From NCBI RefSeq assembly GCF_910594005.1, contig NC_057826.1:25391501-25455500 (forward strand): DNA of 64,000 nt, written 5' to 3'. A program made the translations under genes and the position numbers. Source of the stretch: Cervus elaphus (lineage: Eukaryota > Chordata > Mammalia > Artiodactyla > Cervidae). The notes below the pieces were generated by a model. It had not been told where the DNA came from. It was given only the letters and a program-made list of their open reading frames with translations, and did not search any database. Each line of letters begins with the position of its first letter. Position 1 is the first letter of the stretch. Of the stretch, positions 62,701-64,000 are shown in pieces.

Positions 62701-63164
62701 TGGCTGCTGCCCAGGGCAGTTCTTGGCAGGGGACGTCTGGTCATCTCACCACCTCATTTCATAGGGTGGTTGTAATGGTTACATTAAATATAAAAGTAAG
62801 CCAGTGCCCTTTGAAGGGTGGCTCTCTCATGGCTTACCGGACAGACTTGGGCTCGAGGTCCAGCTAAGTTGCCACCTGCCTTGAAGTGACCAGGAGCAAG
62901 TTACTTGGAAGCTCGGTTCAAAGTATCAGAATGCCCCTCCTTTTACAAAACACTGATGGGGTGTTGGGAGGAACCAGAGGGACACGGGAGGCAGAGCTGT
63001 GTCTGACCCGTGGGGAGCGATGGAAGGGTAACCGTGGTTGTCATCCGCTGTCCCCTGCCCTCTGGTCTCCGCAGCTCTGGGTGGAAGAGAGGCTGCCTCT
63101 GGCCCAGTCGACCGACTATGGCACTAACCTGCAAACCGTGCAGCTGTTCATGAAGAAGAACCAG
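20707..63164 (+). CDS. SPTB: SPTB, erythrocyte (beta-I) spectrin: spliced CDS, 5' 1,521 codons
   Basis: Beta-I spectrin pairs side by side with alpha-spectrin; the heterodimers form tetramers that cross-link short actin filaments under the red-cell membrane, and the protein is also made in muscle and brain. The call rests on near-identity with the vertebrate beta-I spectrin I remember, starting [19 protein letters not shown]. Twenty-one exons were placed by protein continuity and splice sites, and their lengths sum to 4,563 nt with every junction in phase. Approximate order: N-terminal tail 1-53, CH1 54-158, CH2 173-278, spectrin repeats R1-R11 (about 303-1482) and the start of R12. The full human protein is about 2,137 residues, so roughly 616 residues lie past the right edge, including ankyrin-binding R14-15 and the tetramerisation site in R17. 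No exon contains a stop or frameshift. All introns are GT-AG except the one after coding exon 19, which is GC-AG. Beta-II paralogues are less likely because the N-terminus is specifically beta-I. Confidence 0.97.
20855..23519. other. Intronic stretch, mostly unassigned
   Basis: G-runs at about 21414-21426 and 21650-21658 are G-quadruplex-prone. 22440-22720 looks like an old interspersed repeat. No exon found. Confidence 0.45.
23520..23640 (+). repeat. MIR SINE remnant
   Basis: CCTGGTTCCACCGTTGAGGC, then 'gtctcctgttttacaaaatgaagac' and 'aaggttgttgtgaagatcaag' follow the MIR order. Confidence 0.7.
23709..23824 (-). mobile_element. CHR-type SINE
   Basis: Antisense: GGTCTTAGTTCCCTGACTAA through ACCACTCGGCTGTCAGGGGA. 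Confidence 0.85.
23825..26499. other. Intronic stretch, nothing assigned
   Basis: Several overlapping open frames on both strands, none with a recognisable product; no repeat family identified. An A-run lies at 26221-26231. Confidence 0.45.
26500..26528 (-). promoter_or_regulatory. Triple GATA-motif cluster in the large SPTB intron
   Basis: CTATCT (26500), CTATCA (26504) and TTATCA (26523) give three WGATAR sites on the minus strand within 29 bp. The surrounding 26090-26830 stretch carries no repeat I recognise. It is a candidate intronic erythroid enhancer. Confidence 0.3.
26975..27232 (+). mobile_element. L1 LINE 3' UTR end, sense
   Basis: Typical ruminant L1 tail: 'gggaattttctgtacgtcac', GGCTGATTCATGTTGGTGTA and 'aagcaattatctcccaatt', ending A-rich. 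Confidence 0.85.
27233..29023. other. Intronic stretch with MIR/old-repeat remnants
   Basis: MIR-like pieces at about 27865-27935 and 28225-28340. No coding signature recognised in the 127- and 141-codon open frames near 28213-28981. Confidence 0.4.
29024..29247 (-). mobile_element. Bov-tA SINE
   Basis: Antisense: CTTAGTCACTCAGTCATGTC to TTACCACTGAAGCCACCAGG. Confidence 0.9.
29248..30789. other. A/T-rich intronic stretch
   Basis: Old, heavily decayed repeat sequence with TATA/CATA-rich stretches near 29500-29560. Family not identified. Confidence 0.4.
30790..31999 (+). mobile_element. 5'-truncated BovB LINE carrying a nested SINE
   Basis: Broken BovB ORF2 remnants ([46 protein letters not shown]) and the 3' tail ending ACACAACTGAACAACAACAA. 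Frames are interrupted by indels and by a Bov-tA insertion at 31400-31618. Confidence 0.9.
31400..31618 (-). mobile_element. Bov-tA SINE nested in BovB
   Basis: Antisense Bov-tA flanked by a perfect 10-bp target-site duplication ATAAAGAAAG (31390-31399 and 31619-31628). The BovB frame is resumed after it. Confidence 0.93.
32000..32559. other. A/T-rich old repeat sequence
   Basis: Resembles a decayed L1/DNA-repeat (GGAATTACTGGGTCCCAAAG). Family not determined. Confidence 0.35.
32560..33519 (-). mobile_element. Old L1M fragment, antisense (first part, split by BovB)
   Basis: Antisense L1 text ('tcattagtttatagatgttc', 'tttgacccaaatgaaatttg'). It resumes at 35163 beyond a BovB insertion. Confidence 0.65.
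32737..32771 (+). repeat. T35 homopolymer
   Basis: Thirty-five consecutive T flanked by two copies of a GAAATATT-type segment. Possibly the antisense A-tail of a lost or unrecognised insertion. Confidence 0.8.
33520..35162 (-). mobile_element. 5'-truncated BovB LINE, antisense
   Basis: On the minus strand it encodes a reverse-transcriptase-domain remnant ([40 protein letters not shown]) and the ORF2 C-terminus, with the 3' end at 33520 (TCAGTTCAG repeats). Flanked by an 8-bp duplication TCTTATCA (33512-33519 and 35163-35170). Not intact. Confidence 0.92.
35163..35640 (-). mobile_element. Old L1M fragment, antisense (second part)
   Basis: Continues the L1M interrupted at 33519; the joined text across the two duplications reads through. 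Confidence 0.6.
35641..39402. other. Intronic stretch before coding exon 2
   Basis: 35700-35990 resembles an L2/CR1-type remnant. 36195-36300 is MIR-like (minus). 38690-39120 resembles the unnamed ancient repeat also seen near 12000. No exon or promoter cluster recognised. Confidence 0.4.
39403..39554 (+). CDS. SPTB: SPTB coding exon 2 (start of CH1, residues 50-100)
   Basis: The acceptor is CCCAACCCAG. The exon completes codon 50 (Asp) and reads [19 protein letters not shown], the opening of the first calponin-homology domain of the actin-binding module. It ends in phase at EML with donor GTAAAG at 39555. The 152-bp length fits the phases of its neighbours. Confidence 0.97.
39555..41012 (+). 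other. SPTB: SPTB intron 39555-41012
   Basis: Contains a minus-strand Bov-tA at about 39706-39922 and a MIR-like tail near 40700-40745. The rest is unassigned. Confidence 0.85.
39706..39922 (-). mobile_element. Bov-tA SINE
   Basis: Antisense: GTGCTTAGCCACTTAGTCAT to GGCAGATTCTTTACCACTAG; a decayed copy. Confidence 0.88.
41013..41186 (+). CDS. SPTB: SPTB coding exon 3 (rest of CH1, residues 101-158)
   Basis: The exon is 174 bp (58 codons), from [19 protein letters not shown] to IWTIILRFQ. It contains the conserved [19 protein letters not shown] helix that closes CH1. Acceptor CCCTCAG, donor GTGGGT. CH1 carries the main F-actin-contacting surfaces; protein 4.1 strengthens the spectrin-actin interaction through this N-terminal domain. 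Confidence 0.97.
41187..42084 (+). other. SPTB: SPTB intron 41187-42084
   Basis: 898 bp, GT-AG. I recognise no repeat family or exon in it; an open minus-strand frame here runs across the next exon and looks accidental. Confidence 0.8.
42085..42176 (+). CDS. SPTB: SPTB coding exon 4 (CH1-CH2 linker and start of CH2, residues 159-189)
   Basis: A 92-bp exon reading [20 protein letters not shown] and on to MKTAG, then two bases of the next glycine codon. It covers the linker and the first helix of CH2 (KDALLLWCQ). Acceptor CCCCCAG, donor GG|GTATGC. Confidence 0.96.
42177..42544 (+). other. SPTB: SPTB intron 42177-42544
   Basis: 368 bp. A G-rich stretch at about 42353-42374 is the only notable content. 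Confidence 0.8.
42545..42625 (+). CDS. SPTB: SPTB coding exon 5 (CH2, residues 189-216)
   Basis: An 81-bp exon reading [20 protein letters not shown] followed by ALIHKH. The [16 protein letters not shown] motif is the CH2 signature. Acceptor GATGCAG; the donor splits an arginine codon (CG|GTAAGA). Confidence 0.96.
42626..42946 (+). other. SPTB: SPTB intron 42626-42946
   Basis: 321 bp, pyrimidine-rich in its second half; nothing else recognised. Confidence 0.8.
42947..43062 (+). CDS. SPTB: SPTB coding exon 6 (CH2, residues 216-255)
   Basis: A 116-bp exon encoding [20 protein letters not shown], then [19 protein letters not shown]. This is the central helix bundle of CH2. Acceptor CCCCAG, donor G|GTGAGC. 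Confidence 0.96.
43063..43434 (+). other. SPTB: SPTB intron 43063-43434
   Basis: 372 bp; no repeat or other feature recognised. Confidence 0.8.
43435..43547 (+). CDS. SPTB: SPTB coding exon 7 (end of CH2, residues 255-292)
   Basis: A 113-bp exon that opens with [20 protein letters not shown] and ends [12 protein letters not shown]. It completes the actin-binding domain. Acceptor CATGCAG, donor AAG|GTACGG. Confidence 0.96.
43548..44536 (+). other. SPTB: SPTB intron 43548-44536
   Basis: 989 bp with a minus-strand BovB/Bov-A 3'-end fragment at about 44016-44218; otherwise unassigned. The acceptor is TAG. Confidence 0.8.
44016..44218 (-). mobile_element. BovB 3'-end / Bov-A fragment
   Basis: Antisense: TTGTTGTTCAGTCACTCAGT to CAGCATCAGGGTCTTTTCCA. 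Confidence 0.88.
44537..44724 (+). CDS. SPTB: SPTB coding exon 8 (start of spectrin repeat 1, residues 293-355)
   Basis: A 188-bp exon from [20 protein letters not shown] to [12 protein letters not shown]. It enters the first triple-helical repeat ([15 protein letters not shown]). The acceptor CCCTAG uses TAG; the donor is AA|GTAAGG. Repeats 1-4 of beta-I form the nucleation region for side-by-side pairing with alpha-spectrin. Confidence 0.96.
44725..46418 (+). other. SPTB: SPTB intron 44725-46418
   Basis: 1,694 bp. A CA/GT-alternating stretch lies near 45231-45292 and a short minus-strand L1 tail fragment near 46225-46295. No other feature recognised. Confidence 0.8.
46419..46536 (+). CDS. 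SPTB: SPTB coding exon 9 (repeat 1, residues 355-394)
   Basis: A 118-bp exon reading [20 protein letters not shown] and then [19 protein letters not shown]. Acceptor CTCAACAG, donor CGG|GTACAG. The following intron contains a diverged local duplication. Confidence 0.96.
46563..46729 (+). repeat. Copy A of a diverged intronic duplication
   Basis: Shares an ordered series of blocks with 47023-47190: TTGCCAG, 'tcaagccac', CTCTGTGCTGTT, 'agctgttgaggg', 'gagcct', CTCTACCCAC. It belongs to no repeat family I know. Confidence 0.7.
46765..46962 (+). mobile_element. L1MA-type 3' UTR fragment, sense
   Basis: 'ggaatgtagcccctattttatgataactt' and 'gatacacctaaaactaatacaat' blocks, ending A-rich. Confidence 0.7.
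47023..47190 (+). repeat. Copy B of a diverged intronic duplication
   Basis: Partner of copy A, about 460 bp downstream, with the L1 fragment between them. Confidence 0.7.
47614..47772 (+). CDS. SPTB: SPTB coding exon 10 (repeats 1-2, residues 395-447)
   Basis: A 159-bp exon (53 codons) beginning [20 protein letters not shown], with [18 protein letters not shown] further on, ending RLVAQ. It joins helix C of R1 to helix A of R2. Acceptor CGTGCAG, donor CAG|GTAGTG. Confidence 0.96.
47773..48794 (+). other. SPTB: SPTB intron 47773-48794
   Basis: 1,022 bp with a minus-strand CHR SINE at 47911-48065; the remainder is unassigned. Confidence 0.8.
47911..48065 (-). mobile_element. CHR-type SINE
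   Basis: GGCTGCGCTGGGTCTTCATT, then GGGATCGAACCTGGGCCGCC, ending at 'ctccagggaattccc'. Confidence 0.85.
48795..49097 (+). CDS. SPTB: SPTB coding exon 11 (repeats 2-3, residues 448-548)
   Basis: A 303-bp exon (101 codons) from [20 protein letters not shown] to [11 protein letters not shown], lysine- and glutamate-rich coiled-coil sequence with no stops. Acceptor GGACAG, donor AAG|GTGGGC. R2 ends and R3 begins within it. Confidence 0.97.
49449..49511 (+). repeat. MER5A-like hAT element, first part
   Basis: CACAGTGGCTCTCAACTGAG start typical of MER5. It is interrupted by L1 and SINE insertions and resumes at 49850. Confidence 0.6.
49512..49681 (-). mobile_element. L1 3' end, antisense
   Basis: T-rich start, then 'attggaggctaattactttattg' and ATGAATCAGCCATGGGTGTA. 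Confidence 0.75.
49687..49849 (-). mobile_element. CHR-type SINE
   Basis: Antisense: TTGCAGTGTTGCTTATGTTT tail, GATCTTAGCTCCCTGACCAG, ending AGGGAAGTCCCC. Confidence 0.85.
49850..49995 (+). repeat. MER5A-like element, second part
   Basis: CACCCAGGTCCCACCCCTGG and 'gatggttctgatgggcac' match the MER5 interior. Confidence 0.55.
50144..50294 (+). CDS. SPTB: SPTB coding exon 12 (repeat 3, residues 549-599)
   Basis: A 151-bp exon reading [20 protein letters not shown] and continuing to LQFTEGS plus one base of a glycine codon. Acceptor TTGCCAG, donor G|GTGAGG. Confidence 0.96.
50295..50932 (+). other. SPTB: SPTB intron 50295-50932
   Basis: 638 bp, A/T-rich in the middle; no repeat family identified. 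Confidence 0.8.
50933..51803 (+). CDS. SPTB: SPTB coding exon 13, 871 bp (repeats 3-6, residues 599-889)
   Basis: This is the largest exon in the window. It starts [20 protein letters not shown] and runs without a stop to [12 protein letters not shown]. It covers the end of R3, all of R4 and R5, and the start of R6. Helix-A tryptophan motifs ([35 protein letters not shown]) recur about every 106 residues, the normal spectrin spacing. Acceptor CACCCAG; the donor splits arginine (AG|GTCAGA, a weaker site lacking A at +4). GC-rich, heptad-patterned coding sequence leaves long open frames on the opposite strand, which I regard as shadows. Confidence 0.97.
51804..52799 (+). other. SPTB: SPTB intron 51804-52799
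   Basis: 996 bp. A short run of AACCCTCAGGA-like units is visible at about 52125-52170; nothing else identified. Confidence 0.8.
52800..52937 (+). CDS. SPTB: SPTB coding exon 14 (repeat 6, residues 889-935)
   Basis: A 138-bp exon opening [20 protein letters not shown] and ending KYQDNLNTR. Acceptor CACATCAG; the donor splits arginine (AG|GTGGGG). A 4,944-bp intron follows. Confidence 0.96.
54545..54682 (+). repeat. 19-21-bp minisatellite
   Basis: About 6.5 imperfect units of the type AGTGTCCACAGTATCTCAT. Confidence 0.88.
54683..54895 (+). repeat. L2 LINE fragment, first part
   Basis: L2-type sequence interrupted by two SINEs and resumed at 55396 (ATCCCCAGAGCCTAGAACAG). Confidence 0.55.
54896..55236 (-). 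mobile_element. CHR-family SINE (long copy)
   Basis: GGCTGCGCTGGGTCTTCATT at the start and ACCACCAGGGAAGTCCCC at the end, with extra internal 'gttgcagcgagcaggggttactctc' type sequence. Confidence 0.8.
55262..55395 (-). mobile_element. CHR-type SINE (decayed)
   Basis: 'ggttttggccacaccacatagcatgtgagg' block through CTTAACCACTGGACCACCAG. Confidence 0.8.
55396..55570 (+). repeat. L2 LINE 3' end, second part
   Basis: 'gaatgggagcactttacttcatttg', then TCCCCAGAGCCTAGAACAGT and GACTGGCATGAGA. Confidence 0.65.
56540..56620 (+). repeat. 46-bp-period direct duplication
   Basis: GAGCAAAGTCTGGCTATGAC occurs at 56540 and again at 56586, each followed by a near-identical CGTAT/TGTAT...TTCCCAAAG segment. 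Confidence 0.88.
57099..57602 (+). mobile_element. Internally deleted Tigger1 (pogo/Tc1-type) DNA transposon
   Basis: Left end GCATACCTCAGAAATAATGT and right end AATAAAATGAGATACGCTTG are Tigger1 termini. The characteristic CCCAGTGCATATAAAAGTTG and TTAATTTAAAAATACTTTAT blocks lie between. The transposase region is gone; the join falls near 57350. Confidence 0.85.
57882..58638 (+). CDS. SPTB: SPTB coding exon 15, 757 bp (repeats 6-9, residues 935-1187)
   Basis: The second very large exon. It completes an arginine codon, reads [20 protein letters not shown] and runs open to [10 protein letters not shown]. It spans the end of R6, R7, R8 and the beginning of R9. Recurring helix-A motifs ([24 protein letters not shown]) mark the repeat periodicity. 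Acceptor TTCGGCAG, donor CAG|GTAGGG. Confidence 0.97.
58639..59254 (+). other. SPTB: SPTB intron 58639-59254
   Basis: 616 bp with a minus-strand BovB/Bov-A 3'-end fragment at about 58851-59018. Confidence 0.8.
58851..59018 (-). mobile_element. BovB 3'-end / Bov-A fragment
   Basis: TTGTTCAGTCGCTCAGTCAT to CTGTTATCCCCTTCTCCTCT in antisense. Confidence 0.85.
59255..59457 (+). CDS. SPTB: SPTB coding exon 16 (repeat 9, residues 1188-1255)
   Basis: A 203-bp exon beginning [20 protein letters not shown] and ending EKVQLIEDR, splitting arginine (AG|GTACTC). Acceptor TTCGACAG. The following intron is only 97 bp, the shortest in the window. Confidence 0.96.
59555..59645 (+). CDS. SPTB: SPTB coding exon 17 (repeats 9-10, residues 1255-1285)
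   Basis: A 91-bp exon reading [20 protein letters not shown], then [10 protein letters not shown]. Acceptor CTTGCAG, donor GAG|GTAAGG. Confidence 0.96.
59646..60872 (+). other. SPTB: SPTB intron 59646-60872
   Basis: 1,227 bp with a MER5A-like element in two pieces (about 59860-60205) split by another old repeat, plus a short MIR/L2-like piece near 60535-60605. Confidence 0.75.
59860..60205 (+). repeat. MER5A-like element split by an old repeat
   Basis: 'attagaatcacctagggccc' and TTTTCAGTTGGAGAACCACT are MER5 interior and end. The middle (about 59930-60095) is a different old sequence. Confidence 0.55.
60873..61019 (+). CDS. SPTB: SPTB coding exon 18 (repeat 10, residues 1286-1334)
   Basis: A 147-bp exon (49 codons) opening [20 protein letters not shown] and ending WLENLDA. 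Acceptor GCCCACAG, donor GCG|GTGAGC. It carries the helix-A tryptophan motif of R10. Confidence 0.96.
61020..61824 (+). other. SPTB: SPTB intron 61020-61824
   Basis: 805 bp with a plus-strand MIR fragment at about 61578-61670; otherwise unassigned. Confidence 0.8.
61578..61670 (+). repeat. MIR SINE remnant
   Basis: CATCGTGGTTAAGCATGGGG, then GGCTGCCTGACTCCTTAACC and 'tgtgcctcaatttctgctgcaaat'. Confidence 0.7.
61825..62088 (+). CDS. SPTB: SPTB coding exon 19 (repeats 10-11, residues 1335-1422), followed by a GC donor
   Basis: A 264-bp exon (88 codons) opening [20 protein letters not shown] and ending [10 protein letters not shown]. Acceptor CCACACAG. The protein must continue RVEDQVN at the next exon in phase 0. 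The only junction giving that is AAG|GCGAGT, a GC rather than GT donor. It matches the donor consensus at every other key position. Confidence 0.95.
62089..62094 (+). other. SPTB: Non-canonical GC 5' splice site of the intron 62089-62446
   Basis: The donor reads AAG|GCGAGT. The GT at 62093-62094 would add 4 nt and shift the frame, so it cannot restore the spectrin protein. GC-AG introns are a known minor class processed by the major spliceosome, usually with otherwise strong U1 complementarity, as here. A T-to-C polymorphism or base-call error at 62090 is the alternative. Confidence 0.7.
62095..62446 (+). other. SPTB: Body of the GC-AG intron of SPTB
   Basis: The intron is 358 bp in all. Its notable content is a run of 15 G at 62384-62398, close to the acceptor. 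Confidence 0.8.
62384..62398 (+). repeat. G15 homopolymer
   Basis: Fifteen consecutive G in the GC-AG intron, 48 nt before the acceptor AG. Confidence 0.85.
62447..62653 (+). CDS. SPTB: SPTB coding exon 20 (repeat 11, residues 1423-1491)
   Basis: A 207-bp exon (69 codons) opening [20 protein letters not shown] and ending ISRDLEDET. Acceptor TGTCCCAG, donor ACG|GTGAGT. A run of 15 G lies 48 nt upstream of the acceptor. Confidence 0.96.
62654..63074 (+). other. SPTB: SPTB intron 62654-63074
   Basis: 421 bp; a possible MIR remnant near 62765-62910, nothing else recognised. Confidence 0.75.
63075..63164 (+). CDS. SPTB: SPTB coding exon 21 (start of repeat 12, residues 1492-1521)
   Basis: A 90-bp exon (30 codons) reading [20 protein letters not shown], then [10 protein letters not shown]. 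Acceptor CTCCGCAG, donor CAG|GTGAGT. This is the last exon in the window; the next coding segment was not found before 64000. Confidence 0.95.
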
Positions 63165-64000
63165 GTGAGTCCTGCCACCTGGTCAGTCCCTCCTGCCCCG
63201 CCACTCCCCAGCAGCAGATTACAGACCACTATTTCTTGTTGACAGTTTCAGGGTTCCCAGTCTGTGTATTCTCATGCAGCTTTGGTGATAGCAGAGAGAA
63301 TTCTAGGGGAACCATGGGAGGTGGTGAGTGGGAATGGGGGTCCAGGTGCTTTCGAATTTGGGGCCATTCGGGGCACAGGTGAGTGTAGGACCTGGAGGCC
63401 GTGGCCTGGGCTTTCATGTGCTTTGTAGCTTCTGTATTCCGTGGCCTCCCTGAGAGGAGGCTGATAGCTCCTGGGGTCTCTCCTGTCGCTGCTTTGTCCC
63501 TCTTTCAGGGCTAAACTTGACCTGTTAGGTCTCCTCAGGGCAAGTAGGCCTCTACTCTCTGAAACACATGAGGGTGCTTGTGGGGCTCTAACCCCCACTT
63601 CCTTTAGAGGAAGCCACTAAACTTGGACTCTGAGCCATAGGAGCAAACATCCATTGGCTGTTCTGCTGTTTTAGGCCTGATTGGGAACTTCTGTGTCCTT
63701 GGGCAGAAGCCTGGAAGCAAGCAAATGCTCTTCCTCTGTCAGGGCTGCAGGGAAGCCTGTGTCCTCTGGGAAGGCCGGTGGCATGGGTTTGTGGTCTGAC
63801 CATGCGATCTGGCCAGGGGCTGACTGTACCCCTGCTCTTAGGCGGAGTCCGTCCTTCAGGAAGTGGGGACAGCTGCAGTCTCGATCAGGGAGAATCTGGG
63901 AACTTAGAGAAGAGCAGAGTGTCCCAGAGTGACAGTTGGTACTGCAGCAAATGGGGAAGGAAGGTCATGGCAGACAGTACTTCCTTCTTCCAAAAATGCC
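63165..64000 (+). other. SPTB: Start of the next SPTB intron (cut by window edge)
   Basis: At least 836 bp of intron following GTGAGT. No exon encoding the next part of repeat 12 and no clear repeat were found. Confidence 0.75.

Overview
The window is nuclear DNA from a ruminant (cattle, sheep, goat or a close relative). The diagnostic signals are the BovB (RTE-class) LINE, its Bov-tA/Bov-A SINE relatives and the cetartiodactyl CHR (tRNA-Glu-derived) SINE, scattered among mammal-wide L1, L2, MIR, MER5A and Tigger1 remnants. Species cannot be fixed from the sequence alone. There are no operons, CRISPR arrays or plasmid/phage features.

There is one protein-coding gene, on the + strand: the 5' two-thirds of SPTB, erythrocyte (beta-I) spectrin. 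Twenty-one coding exons can be placed to the base. The first carries the ATG at 20707 and the last ends at 63164. Together they give 4,563 nt, or 1,521 codons, with all junctions in phase. They encode the N-terminal tail, the two calponin-homology domains that bind actin, and spectrin repeats 1 to 11 plus the start of repeat 12. The ankyrin-binding repeats 14-15, the tetramerisation site in repeat 17 and the alternative C-termini lie beyond the right edge.

Layout: 1-20655 is 5' flank or a non-coding first intron with no recognisable gene. It holds many repeats and several GATA/CACCC/CCAAT/MEF2-type motif groups that are candidates for the erythroid or muscle first exon and promoter. 20656-20854 is the start-codon exon, with a 14-codon upstream ORF whose stop overlaps the main ATG. 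20855-39402 is an 18.5-kb intron rich in nested BovB, SINE and L1 insertions, with a compact triple-GATA cluster near 26500. 39403-63164 holds the other 20 coding exons, separated by introns of 97 bp to 4.9 kb. 63165-64000 is the beginning of the next intron.

The main points for a second look are a GC-AG intron (donor at 62089), the overlapping uORF, the candidate erythroid cis-elements, a mariner-derived hairpin resembling ruminant miR-2284/2285 precursors, a tail-to-tail BovB inverted pair within a transcribed intron, and a diverged local duplication in the intron after coding exon 9. I saw no convincing evidence of a wholly new biological system; most of the unusual structure is transposon nesting and possible regulation of a known gene.
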